64,000 nt of DNA from Cornus controversa (lineage: Eukaryota > Streptophyta > Magnoliopsida > Cornales > Cornaceae), in contig CM048846.1 of the NCBI GenBank assembly GCA_026545225.1, positions 86,631,270-86,695,269 on the forward strand, written 5' to 3'. Made by a program: the position numbers and the translations under genes. Of the stretch, positions 1 through 12,349 are shown one piece after another (positions within the stretch are counted from its first letter, which is position 1; each line of letters opens with the position of its first letter). Below the pieces are notes generated by a model that worked only from the letters and a program-made list of their open reading frames with translations, made no database searches and was not told where the DNA came from.

Positions 1-486
1 TTAAACAAAAACATCTTCATTGTATGATTATATAACATGAATCTAAATGTGTTGGACATGTCTACGTGCCTGTAACCAACTTTTAGTCTTAAACACATTA
101 CAAGCCAGGTTCCCTTTTTCTGAGAACTGGGAGTTTGGAAGGTACAACACTTAAGACACACTTATAACCGATACACATACTAGAGTCCATGTAATATAGC
201 TTCCGGTCACCAATAGTTAGTTGAATTCATGACATTTATCCACCAATAAGAAATCTCATAACATTACTTCTATTATTTTGGAAACTGAGGACATATAAGG
301 TATGTAAGATGATAACTACGTAGAATGAAATGAGCTTTGACACTGACAAGTGCAGAATTCCAAATACAAAGTTCTTTATAACTCACTGAAATAAAAAAAG
401 ATAAACTAACTCAAACATATTGCAAAGATTTAAAATTTGAATATTACAAAAGTTATGGTCAAGGTCGAGCCCTCAAAAACTAATGA
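1..486. repeat. Left copy of a spaced direct repeat
   Basis: This segment is repeated in the same orientation at about 1563-2016. Both copies share the opening stretch (AACAAAAACATCT, ATGATTATATAACATG), then TAACCAACTTTTAGTCTTA, ACATTACAAGCCAGGT and a long A-rich tail ending around 'GTCAAGGTC'. The copies differ by scattered substitutions and small gaps, so this is an old duplication rather than an assembly artefact. No coding capacity is apparent. The sequence between the copies (487-1562) shows no convincing gene; only short chance reading frames are present. Confidence 0.75.
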
Positions 487-1562
487 ATTAGAAACATCGA
501 ATGCTACCATGAATGTATGTATTTAAATAAGTTATCTTTTAAATAATATTATAATTGGTATTATTACTTTTTAAGAATGTACTTCAATAAAACTTAAATT
601 AAATAGGGGTCACTGCTTGATGTAATGGTAAAAGCTGGAACTGACAAGTGCAAGGATGCGATTCTGAGTAAGACAATGGTTCATTTGCGGAAAAATGCCA
701 AAATTTAGGTCTATCTTCAGCGTTCCCCTCCCAGCACCCCTGTATGCGAGACATAGAAAAGGTAATACCTGTAGAATTTAAATTGAATGGGTTGTAAGGG
801 GAAAAAATAAAAATAAAAATAAAAATGAAAGGTCTCTATCTATCCTCGTATGAATAGCAGGTAACCTTTTCTATTATCAAATCTTTTCTTCTTATTCCAT
901 TGTCATATGCAATTATGCAGAGAATCAAATCAGCATTTCCAATTAGATTCATGTGTTTGAGACATATGACATATCCGATAAACATACAATGCCATGTCAT
1001 ATAGACTCAAAAAACGTGGGAAACAAGAGAGTCCCTGCCGTACAACCTTAGACTGTAGACTCATTGCCCACAATGATTGACACCCCTCCTCAAAATAAGT
1101 ACCCTTTTCGAAACACTTGCCAGAGTACACAACTATAGGACTGGCTATCTTACAAGGATCTTGACTACATTTAATGTCTGCATCATTTTATCAAATTTAC
1201 TTCTTCCCCAGATCCTCTCAACTTCAGTGCTGAACATCCACAATCAAATTCCTAGTAATGCAACATTAAAGCTCTAATAGGATGCAAGCCACCCCCCTCT
1301 ATGGGATAACAACCTTCTCCTGGTCTTTGTTACATGAACTCTCCTATTACTGCCAATGTATCATTGTCAAAACGACAAGACATGGATGTGGATATAAGAT
1401 ATGTGTCCAACATACAAACCCAAATAAGACACTCCGGTCCTCTACATGTGATAATGGAAGAAAGATTTCAATTTTGATACAAAGAAGAGTTTCCTACTTA
1501 AGATAGATGAAAACCCTTTTCGCCACATCCCATTTAATTTTAATTCTGAAGTAGTATTATCC

Positions 1563-2016
1563 TTGAACAAAAACATCTGCATTATATGATTATATAACAT
1601 GCATTTAAATGTGTAGGTCATGTCTATGTGCCCGTAACCAACTTTTAGTCTTAGACACATTACAAGCCAGGTCCCCTTTTCCTAAGAACTGGGATTTTGA
1701 GCCGATACACATACTAGAGTCCATGCAACATTGTGGAAGCTCAACATTAGTTAGTTGAATTGATGATAATTATCCAGCCATAAGAAATCTCGTAACATTA
1801 CTTCTATTATTTTGGAAACGGAGGACATATAAGGTATGCAAGATGATAACTACATGGAATAAAATGAGCTTTGACACTGAGAAGTGCAGAATTCCAAATA
1901 AGAAGCTCCCTATAATTCATCAAACTAAGAAAACATAAAATAACTCAAACAAATTGCAAAGCTTTAATAATTTAAATATTACAAAAGTTACGGTCAAGGT
2001 CAAGCACTCAAAAGCT
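1563..2016. repeat. Right copy of the spaced direct repeat
   Basis: Partner of the copy at 1-486, with the same order of sub-blocks at an offset of about 1.56 kb. One stretch present in the left copy just before 'CCGATACACATACTAGAG' is missing here. Because the left copy starts at the window edge, the repeat may extend further left. Downstream (2017-2890) is AT-rich sequence with a short CA run near 2833; I see no gene in it. Confidence 0.75.
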
Positions 2017-2890
2017 AATATGAAGGACATGACATCGAAAGCTACCACGACTTCAAATTTCTTTTTAAGCTAAATTACTCTCATCTTTCACCAGATATTT
2101 TGCAATATAATGCAGCTAAAAGTTTCACTAGTCAGTCTATGGACATAATGTTTCTTTGTTTTGTTTCTTTCCCCGGTAAAGGTGGGACACAAAGCACTAT
2201 AGAATATTTGATGGCAATTTCTAAATACAAATTCCAGTAGTCTAGTAGGTGTCATGTCCTTCATATTAAAACAATATGTCCTTAAAAAGGTACAGATCAA
2301 ATACAATAAGCATCAATTTCTAGAATAATGTTTAACAGCTGCTTACAATGATTGAACCACCATTATAAATCCATATTTCTATGGGCTATATTGTTTACTT
2401 CCAGAATATGGAAATAGTTAGTATCTGAAAAGGGAAAGACTAAAACCGAAATCATTAAAGCCCATCGTGACCAAATTGCATCCCAAACAAATTTATCACG
2501 AGAAGGCATAATCTAAAGCTTTGGCTTGTAAACAAATTCCACTACCAACAAACACCATAGTTATTAATTGGGCACTGAAAAAGTGGTTCAAAGAATCAAA
2601 ATAAAGCTCAGTGGGTGCATTAGTATCATACACTTTAAGAAAATGTGTGAACTTTCTCCCTCTCTCTCATAGCATTCAAACTACACACAATCCGAATCCG
2701 CAGAAAGCACACTAATCGATCAAGAATATATGCACATACACACAAACACCTTGAAGAAAGCAATCTAAACAATGAAAAACCCAAAATCCAAGTTCTCTAA
2801 TGCCGGAAAAACACAGATCACGACACATATATCCACACACACACACACACGAATGATTCTGTCTGCATTACAGAAATAGAATGCCTTACC

Positions 2891-3015
2891 GGGATCCGAA
2901 GCCTAGGGATAGGAAGAGACTGTACGGTCTTCGATTCAATACTCTGTTGATTTGAAATGAATCCAAGTGGGAATGAAATAGACAATGGAATGTAACGAGA
3001 ATGAGGCGTAATCAT
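2891..3015 (-). other. Possible first exon of a leftward gene
   Basis: On the minus strand an ATG at 3013-3015 opens about 42 codons. They end at a good donor-like site: GGATCCCG followed by GTAAGGC on the minus strand, near 2890. The predicted peptide has no recognisable domain, and I could not identify a following exon to the left. It could equally be a 5' UTR exon of a gene that continues outside the window, or chance. Confidence 0.2.
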
Positions 3016-3639
3016 CCTTTAATATTCTGTTAATCAAAGTGCACGTGCTAAGCCCATGTTAGAGAATTAAAAAACGATCTTATAATATATGAACTAAAAT
3101 ATAATTATTGATTTAAAATTAAATGTGATAGTATTAAAATAATATCAACCACATATAATTAAAATTTAAAGAAGAAAAATTATTTAACTTAATTTCGTAC
3201 TCGAAGGATATGAGGAAGTGTTAGTCAAGTAAGATAAGAGGTCCTGAATTAGCTTAGTGGCTACATATAAAATAATTTCAAAAATAGAAAAATATATACG
3301 GAGTAGAACACATTGATAATTATTTTTATATTTATTATCAATAAAATGAGAAAAATATATAGAAACTCTACGTATATTGATAGGTATATATAAACTATTG
3401 TGTTGTTAAATAAAGTTTGAATAATTGAACTGGTTAATTCTCTTAAAAATGCTCTTTATAAATAAATTTAAATAGTAACATTAATCACTTGGTCAAGATA
3501 CTTTTTTAAAAATATGTGAAAAGTCAAATGAATTACTTAATAAATCTTTAAATTCAAAGTACTACAAGAAGAATTCATGAATGTTTAGGAAAAGATTTAC
3601 GATACACCAAGTAAGTTTGGATATCGTGGGATTCACTCC

Positions 3640-3985
3640 ACGTGTTATATATGCACGGTCTAGATTTACTCGGTGCATGGTACTTCTGTCCATCGACTAT
3701 GTCTTTCGACGTGATCTTAGGCCTTGACTCACCCTTCCTAAATGAACCTTGTGAAGAAACCTATAGGTTTTTGCGGCATTGGATTCTCACCAACGTTTGC
3801 GTTACTCAAGCCGACATTCTCGCTTTCGCTTCGTCCATCATTACTCGCACAGGTGCTTCTCTCTAGGCGGAACGCTCCCCTACTGATGTATTTTTACATC
3901 CTATAACTTCGGCAGATCGTTTAGCCTCGTTCATTTTCGGCGCAAGAGCGCTCAACTGGGTGTATTGTAGACATACTCCCTTACC
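3640..3985 (-). pseudogene. Nuclear plastid insert: 23S rRNA fragment
   Basis: Read on the minus strand, the segment contains hallmark stretches of plastid-type 23S rRNA in the correct order: GCGCCGAAAATGAACG, CGATCTGCCGAAG, AGTAGGGGAGCGTTCCGCC, AGAGAGAAGCACC, GAATGTCGGCTTGAGTAACG, GTGAGAATCCAATGCC, GGGTGAGTCAAGGCC and CATAGTCGATGGACA. Many differences from my memory of the plastid gene are C-to-T or G-to-A, as expected from methyl-cytosine decay after transfer to the nucleus. The fragment is internal and broken at both ends, so it is not a working rRNA. A mitochondrial source is less likely but not excluded without alignment. It also explains the apparent 74-codon reading frame at 3642-3866, which is not a gene. 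Confidence 0.85.
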
Positions 3986-5174
3986 ATAGGAGGACTTTTT
4001 TTGATAATATTTCTTGTATTTCTTTGTCTTATAAAGTAGAAGACAAGGATTCATGTCTCCAAATAGAGAAATGGGGGTGTGAGTTTTCTTGTCAAGGAAA
4101 ATGTCTATATACAAGTTTAATAAATGATGTTTTATCTTTATTTATTTTATTTAAATTTTGTATTAGTTTTTTTTAATTTTTAGAAAAATTTGAATTTTGT
4201 GCGATAGATAAGATGACTGAAAAATTATTTATTATCGCGGGAATGTCATATATTGAGAAATCTCATCCAATACAAATACTAGTTCTTTTATAATAATAGA
4301 AAAAATTCATACATGCATAATTAGTGTTAATTTTTATTTTTTATTTTTACAGTATTTTAGGATATCCAATACTTAGTAGAGATGACTTCATATGAAATGA
4401 AAACCTTGTTAAAAAAATATGAAATGAAGTCCACTCTTCCTTGGAGACTACTCCAATCTCCCCCCATACAGTGGACCATCCATTGCACATGATTAGAATC
4501 CTAATTCGTGTCCAACAAGAATGATTATTCTAACTTTGATGGGAATAAACATTCAATAGGATGGTGATTGTTAGTTTACTTTGACCAGATTGGAATAAAC
4601 ATTCCACACCGTTGTGTAGGAGGAAACATCAATTAGATAATGTTTTTGGAAAAAAATCTCCAAGAAGAGGTTGAGACCATTTGTTGATATAAAATCATTA
4701 AATGAATTAACGGCTGATTAACGGATACAATCATGCACATGGATACATGTGTTTGCTTTAAACGCCATGTGGATGGTAACCCGGTAATATTTCTCATCTT
4801 AAAAGTAGAAGGTGACTCACCGGTAGACGAATTTGATAGGGATTGAGCCGAGTGGATTCTGACAAGGCTAGTACTTGATTTCATCTTATTTGATTCGAAA
4901 GGGATAAATAGATGAATTTTATAAATGAATTTATATCGTACTTGTCATTAAACGGACTATTAAAATAGTTCGATAAAGGTCTAATTTTGTTTTTTTATAA
5001 ATAATGATTAAAATAAAACTGATAGATAAATAAAATATGAAAGAAAAATCAGAAGAAAATAAATTTTGTTCTATGTGTTAAGAAATAAATGCTTAGGAGT
5101 AATAAAAAATAAAGGAAGGAAAAAAAAAGGAGAGAATAATGATAAGAACAATTTGATACTATGTAAATATTATA
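3986..5174. other. AT-rich intergenic sequence, no gene seen
   Basis: The stretch is AT-rich with poly-A/T runs. The longest reading frame (83 codons, minus strand, about 4633-4884) has no recognisable domain and no splice context. I see no RNA gene or repeat boundary that I can support. Confidence 0.5.
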
Positions 5175-5437
5175 CTCCCTCCGTCCCATAATTCAAGTCC
5201 ACTATTTTTTTTTGGGATGTCCCAAAATACATGTCAATTTCCTAAAATGAATTATATGATTCCTAAACTACCCTTTCCAAACTCTACTATCCTAAAAGTG
5301 GGGTCCACCATATAATAATAATACTAACTTTTAAACAAGGACTAATATTAAATTCATGCATTATTACACTAAAAAGTGGGTCCCACCATAAAAAGTTGGA
5401 ATCCCCAAATATACCAAGAATTATGGGACGGAGGGAG
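5175..5437. mobile_element. Stowaway-type MITE (Tc1/mariner)
   Basis: A 263-bp element bounded by the terminal inverted repeats CTCCCTCCGTCCCATAATTC and GAATTATGGGACGGAGGGAG, each flanked by TA (5173-5174 and 5438-5439). CTCCCTCCGTCCC termini with a TA target duplication are diagnostic of plant Stowaway MITEs. It has no coding capacity and would depend on a mariner-type transposase supplied from elsewhere. Confidence 0.95.
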
Positions 5438-5439
5438 TA

Positions 5440-6570
5440 TATCATATCATTAAATTATATATGTTTAACATATTATATAATATTATGTCAGATTAAATTA
5501 TTATCGGATCGGATTGACCATAATTCATATCTGATTTGTTTAGTTAATGAGTTATTAAATTAAATATTCAATCATATGTGAATTATGGGATCAGATTCGG
5601 ATCAAAATTTGAGGCCTAGTTCCATAGGAGACAAATTGGGTGCGAGAGTTTCTTGCCACGTTTTAAATTGAGTGAATCTTGTTACTTTTATATATATATA
5701 TATATAAAACTGTGTACAAAGTTTTCACTTGAATAACGCTGGGGAGAAATAGATATGTCGGGAAGCTTTATCTCCTATTGTTGATTATATGACATATTTA
5801 ATTGATGCCGAACTCTACTCAAGCTAAATTGATGCCAACCGAGTAAAGGGTCATGTGACATCAAGTAGGGAACTAGACCATCTAATGTACCTTTTGTCGT
5901 GCCACGGCCTTTCCGGAAAAACAAAACTATGGGCAACGCAATTAAATCAAGGTGTAATATTATTATTTCAAGCCTTAGTTAATCGTGCATGCTACACTAT
6001 TATTTCGATAGTCGATTAATCGTGTCTTTGATTTAATTGTACTGTAATATCGATTAATAAATGTTGAAACACAATTTAAAAAAAAAAAGTTCAAGACAAG
6101 GGTATTTGTCCATCAATTTAATTATATTGCATATGCATGTAACACACGAGTCCGAATTCTCTGCATTGGACGGTTTACAAGTCTCACATGATGCACACGT
6201 GCGAGACTTGTGGCTGCACTGGATCGCAGCTCGTCCAGTAGAGAAATGCTGGACTTAAAGATTGGTAATGTATCATGTGACTCATGTGAGTAACCACATC
6301 ACCTTTCTGTTGAAGATTGAATGCAACGTTACTTGATATTTTGTCTTTTGTATCATCCGTGATTCAACCATGAAATGTCCTTTGGGTCCATTCACAACTT
6401 GTATTCCCACGAACTTTCGTTTCGGTCAATGCAGCATAATGTACTCCAACACGCTTCCACCAAAAACGGCCAAAATTTCTGAGAAGCTCCAACATTTAAA
6501 TTAGATTGTAATTTCAATAGCGCCTTCCAGGAACAAGAAGATTATCTAATCGAAGGAAGCCCCAAAAGCC
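5440..6570. other. Intergenic region with a small hairpin
   Basis: Mostly AT-rich sequence between the Stowaway element and the carrier gene. Around 6177-6211 lies a hairpin: ACAAGTCTC and GAGACTTGT flank a loop that itself holds CACGTG. The outer flanks (TTGGACG and CGTCCAG) also complement each other. There is no evidence that it is transcribed. A TATATATATA tract lies at 5691-5706. No protein-coding gene is seen. Confidence 0.4.
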
Positions 6571-7291
6571 AAACCTCCTTGGGTCTCCTCTCCTTCCCAC
6601 GTCGAAGGAGAACGGGTACACTACAGTTCATATTATTATATTATCAAGTCTCAGTTTGTACCTGCTCTCCTCCGACCAAATCAACCACTGGTATGTTTTA
6701 ATTCAATTCATTCGATATATTTTTTTTGATGATATTGATGAAAATCAAAATGGGTATTTATGTTTTTGTCTTAGATCGAAGTAGGCAATGCTGATATTGA
6801 TTGGGTTTGATTATTCGGTCTTTATCGTTGGTTTTTGATATAAATATTGAATTTCATTGATCAACCTCAGGTGGGATATTTATATTTGAAGGGTTTTGAT
6901 TATTCCATCGCTGTTGCTGTTTTTTGGGTTGGAGTGTTCGATTAATTTGGTCAATTTCCAGATGGGCATTGATGATTTTGATATAGATTCATGGGGGCAT
7001 TCTTACAATTGAAGGGGCTTTGATTATTCGATCTGCGTGTTTAGTTTATCTTCATTTGTTGGATGTATCTTGTCGTTATCGGAGAAGAGGATCGGCTTGT
7101 GAACATACCCTATTCGATTCCGGGTGTTCTCGGGCCATTGTGTCTGCCTTTTGAGCAAAAAGCTTTCTCATTCTGTATCCCGAGAGATAGATGGGATAAG
7201 GAGTTCTTCAAACTACAGGGTGGATAATTTATTGTATTCGAATTGATAGAAGTCTTGGTTGGAAACTTGGTTTGAATAGGAATAATTTGAG
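6571..7291 (+). promoter_or_regulatory. Promoter/5' leader of the CoA carrier gene
   Basis: A CT-rich, transcription-start-like stretch lies around 6560-6690. It is followed by CCACTG|GTATGTTTT near 6690, a plausible donor of a 5' UTR intron. T-rich sequence follows up to the start codon at 7292. The exact transcription start and the acceptor cannot be fixed from sequence alone. Leader introns are common in plant housekeeping genes; here this is inference. Confidence 0.35.
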
Positions 7292-10200
7292 ATGGGTTCT
7301 TCGCAAGGGTCTTCTTTGTCAACAAATGTGGCTGGGTTTGTTGATGGGTCTTCTGCTCATAGAGAAGTTTCATTCATTGATAGTATGCCCATCTATGTGA
7401 AGGAACTAATTGCTGGAGGTGCTGCTGGAGCATTTGCCAAGACGGCAGTTGCTCCTCTGGAACGGATCAAAATACTCTTGCAGGTGAAGTTTCTTCATTC
7501 ATTGCTTTTCTGTGCCCCTGACTAATTGTTTGTATTGCGTACATTTCTTATCAAGTTTATTTCTAATATGGTGTTCTTTAATGCATGGAAATAAGATCAC
7601 ATGAGACTGAGACTGTTATATTGAGTTGGTTGAGAATGAAATTGTTCCGGACACATAGCACAATTCACCATATTTTGATTGTAATATCATAAAACAAAGA
7701 GTTGAAATGGCAGAAAGTTGAAAAGCAATGGCTTGGAGATGAAAAAAATAATTCATTTAATTTGATTGATCATCAATAACAAGGGGGCACTGAAGTATAA
7801 CGATAAATTATATATATTGTTATGTATGACGAATGCCGTGCCCCCCAACTAGGACTTGAACCCTACACCTCCTCCTTTGGGAGTGGCAGGGGATCTTATC
7901 GGGCAAATTTGGGAATATGATAATTGTTCTTGGGTCAGGGATGTTGCTCTTCAATCCATGGCCGGTTTAAATAAATCTTTATTTTTTTAAAGTATCATTT
8001 ATATGTACTTGTCATAGATAGGTACAGTTACATTCATAATTATACCTGATTTTCACATTGATTACGTTACAATACTACTATGCTAGGTTATGGTGGAATT
8101 AAACTCTTAGAATTGAATTGGATTGTCTTTAGTTCTTGTGAGGTCATCTTTCTGATCCCAAATGGGTTCTGTTAACTTTTCAATACCTCCTCACTCGCGC
8201 CTAATTAGGATTGTAGAGTCTCTGTTGGAGTGTTAGGAGATCTTTTTAACTTGCAGAAATTATCTTCTCCTATTTATTTGTCTTAGTTACTTTTCGGAAC
8301 AATTCTTAATAGCTAATCCTAAGTGAATAGAATGTAGAGTGAGAATAAGAGCCTGAGATACATCGATTTGGAAAATTCCATAAGTTGAGAGCATCTCTTA
8401 AGCAATTATTAAAATACATATATATATACACAATAGTGATCTCTTTCTCACTAGTGAGCAAGTGAATTTATCCACACTTCGTATGGTGGCCGCTAGATTA
8501 AATCTAATGGCCACATTCTAAACCTACTTACGGTCTTTCCAAAATCACAAAACCATGCCAGTGGATTTCCTTAATCCTTACCTAATATAAAAAATAAAAT
8601 AAATTACCAAAATAAACACTTATTGCATCAAAACGCTATTATCCATGTTTGGTCCAGTCCCGTGTCCAAGTCACATATGAGCCCACTTTCTTTCTTTTTA
8701 GTTTTTATGCTTGACCCAATTTAATTGCAAGCACAATTCAAAACCCAATATGATCCAATTCAATTTCAATTGCCAAGTCCAAGTAACTAGGCAGCCCAAT
8801 CCACACTACTCAATCCCATGAGGCCCAACCTCAAATTTCAACCAAGTTTACCCAAGCTAGGCCCAATTTGGAACCAATTTCAATTCCACTACTAAACCCA
8901 TTTTCCATGGCAGCCCAATCATTTCAACCCATCTCTTAAGCCCAAACTATGGCCCTTTTGGAAAACCATCTTCCATCCATGGACAACCCACATTCAAGCT
9001 CACCCGTGCACAACCATCCCAACTCTAACATCCTGTGCATCGTCACAACACAAACCACATCAATCCAATGCACATCACAAGCACACTCACTAGCAAGGCG
9101 TATGCTCTAAGCATATCCTCCAAAATCTGAATGGTACGCTCTGATTGACCATCTGTTTGAGGATGGAAAGCCGTTCATGGGTTCAGAGTTGCCCAACCAA
9201 GTCACAGAAGTGGTTAATTATCCACTAGGGTTGATCATTCGGAATTGTCTATGCAGCTTGTGACTGTCTCAGACTTGTTCACTCACATTAGCTAGATCAT
9301 TCCGTTGTTATATTGCTTTAGAGCAGTTGAGACGCACCGATCGTGTTAGACTCGAGTGTTATGAGTTAGGTGTTGCAAGTGTAACGCCTGGAATATATGG
9401 AAAGAGAAAGTGACGATTCTTGGTGAGAATAACGTCCTGTATGGATTGGTTTTGGAAAGACCAGTATGCTAATTTCGAGGACAAAATTCCTTGAACGAGG
9501 GAAGGTTGTAAGGACCGGTTTATTTTTGACTGGTTCCGGGTGATTTTTGGACCGGATTTCTCTTTCCGAATTAATTAATTTCGGAAAGATGCGAATATAT
9601 ATATATATAAATGGAATTATATATATGTATAGATGGAGGATATGGATATTTATGTATATGAGATTATATTATATGGACGAAGGATGTATATATATATATA
9701 TATATAATGGATATGTTTATATTTAATTATAAATATAAACATATAGATACATGTATATTATTAAACATGTATGTGGGTATAATAGTATTGTGTATTGATA
9801 TACATATGTATAATTATATGTAGGTGGAGAAGGGTGTACGTGTATATGTATGTGTATTTTATTATTCACATGTGATTATATATAATATATATATATATGT
9901 GTGTGTGTGTGTGGCTGAGAGTGTGTAGTGTAACATGTGGTGTATAAGAAAAGATGATAAGATTTCAAATGAGAATAGAGGAGTGGATGGTCGGCTGAAA
10001 AGAAGAAAAAGACGAGAAAAGAAAAGAGATAGAGAGAGAAAGAAAGAACTGAGAGAGAGAGGTGGAGGTTCACGTCCATGGTGATGGTCCGGTGGTAGTT
10101 GACTGGGGAAGATGACCAGAGTACTGTTCCGATGAGTTTCGGTTGGATGTCGGAAGGTTTCAGTTAGTTTTGGCTGAGCCTCTTCTCGGTAGTGGTGTGA

Positions 10201-12318
10201 AGTAGGTGATGACGACGTTAACTGGTTTGTGGTCGGTGCTCAGGCCTTCGGTTGATGGCTGTTTGGGTTGTGACGGTGGCTTTAGAGTTGGGTTTCCTTG
10301 GTTCATGGCACGACTGTTTGGTAGAGAGTGGTTGAGCTTCATGGGTTGCTCACGGTGGGGGGCTGGTTGGTGTGGGCTGTGTTGTGGGTTTGGTTGAGGG
10401 GTGGCTATGGCGGTGGAGGTTGCGGCTGTTTTTGGTGTGGATTTTCATGGCTGATGCAGTGGTGATGCGCCGGCATGGAGTTCGGCGACGACTAGACTAT
10501 GGTGCTCCGGTTGTGGCAGTTGTTGGTAGTTTAAATTTTGGCAATGGGGAGTTGTACACGGTTAGTGGCTTAGGTTGTTTGGTTCTTGGTTGTTGGGTTT
10601 GGATATGGGCTCAAGGTGCTCTAGCTATCATGGGTCTAGTGTTTCGGCAGTGGTAGTAGGAGGTGGTTGCTGGTTCGATTTTAGGTAATTCTCAATTGGG
10701 ATGGCTATGTACATGGGTGAGCTTGAATGTGGGCTGCCCAGATGGAAGATGGTTTCCAAAAGGGCCATAGTTTGGGCTTAAGAGATGGGTTGAAATGATT
10801 GGGCTACCATGGAAAATGGGTTTAGTAGTGGAATTGAAATTGGTTCGAAATTGGGCACATAAGCACACTTCTTCACATTTTCTCAATTTTACACAATGTA
10901 AACCCAAGCCATCAACCGTGTACAAACTCCCTATGGCCAGAATTTAAACTACCAACAACCGCCACAATCGGAGCACCATAGTTCAGCCATCGCTGAACTC
11001 CATGCCGGCGCATCACCACTGCATCAGCCATAAAAATCTACACTGAAAACAGCCGCAACCTCCACCGTTGGCACCACCGCCATAGCCACCCCTCAACTGA
11101 ACCCACAACACAACCCACACCAACCAGCCCCCACCGTAAGCAACCCATGAAGCTCAACCACTCTCTACCAAATAGCTGTGCCGTGAACCAAGGAAACCCA
11201 ACTCAGAAGCTACCGTCACAACCCAATTTTTGACACCCGATTAAGGGCGAAGGAAATGGGGGTGAATAGTGAAAATTCCATTAAATCCACAATCTAATCA
11301 TCAATGTCCTTGAAACCCTTTTTTTTTTTTCCTTTATATCCAAGAAAGATCATATTTCTCCAATAAAAAAAATTGAACATTTCATAAACATCTCATAAAC
11401 ATGATATCCAATGTACAATCATATACACTCTTGCATCCGCACCAAATTACAACGGCGAGTAATTAAAAAAAAAAACATAATTCCTCCAACGTATCTAAAC
11501 TGAAATAAAAATCTATTTATCTCACATTCCAGACAAAATTAAACTCTAATAAATCCAATTGCTACCTCTTCAGTCGGTACTATCAAATCTTTTAATGACT
11601 CTGTGTCATCGGCATTACCTGCAAAATCTGGGAGGGAGTGAGCTCAAATCTCAACAAGGTATGCTGAACATACTATCACCGCTTTAGCAGGTTGATTCCC
11701 ACATATTCTCAAAATATACATAAATTGATTATATCCCAATAATTAACATACTCAACTTTTACAGTTTTGAAAATTTCATGATATTCAAGTGTTAACAATT
11801 CATATGACAATTTCCAACACATATTACAAATCAATTAACTTGCATAATCCTAGAACTAGCAAGTAAGCAAGATGCAACCACTTCACAAATAACATATGCA
11901 ATATAATGAAAGATCATAAACCGTAAGTTGTAACTACACATGGATGCCAACTTGTAAATCAAGATTCGAAATCAACAAATGGGATAACTCAGTATAGATC
12001 CACAAACCCCTGTACATACCTACTGCATGCACCGGTAAATGTTATTTTCAGGCTACTAACCCGCAGGGAACAAACCTAGTGGCCACTATAAATGGGGATT
12101 TTCACCCCGAAGGCTATACCCTTTCTCGATAGTAACTGAAACCGAGTATCTCCCAAAATCAACAACCAATTCACGAAGGAGTACATTTACTTTAATAATC
12201 ATATTTAGCACGTCACACGCACACATAACACATGCTAACCATGCAACTCATGTCCTATAGCACAAAACACTATCATGACATGTTTCTCAATGAAATCTCA
12301 CAATATATAAAAAATAAA

Positions 12319-12349
<31 letters not shown>

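Noticed and set aside
605-770. Possible tRNA-derived SINE (ATGTAATGGTAAAAGCTGG ... GATGCGATTCTGAG)
   Set aside because: A- and B-box likeness is weak, and there is no A-tail or target duplication that I can define.
3642-3866. A 74-codon reading frame (MLYMHGLDLLGAW...)
   Set aside because: The sequence is inverted 23S rRNA; the frame is a by-product of the organelle insert.
3863-4114. An 83-codon minus-strand frame
   Set aside because: It overlaps the same rRNA fragment and runs into AT-rich DNA; no domain.
10206-10656. Two overlapping frames rich in G, W and V
   Set aside because: They lie wholly within an LTR and are inverted in the other arm; no known domain.
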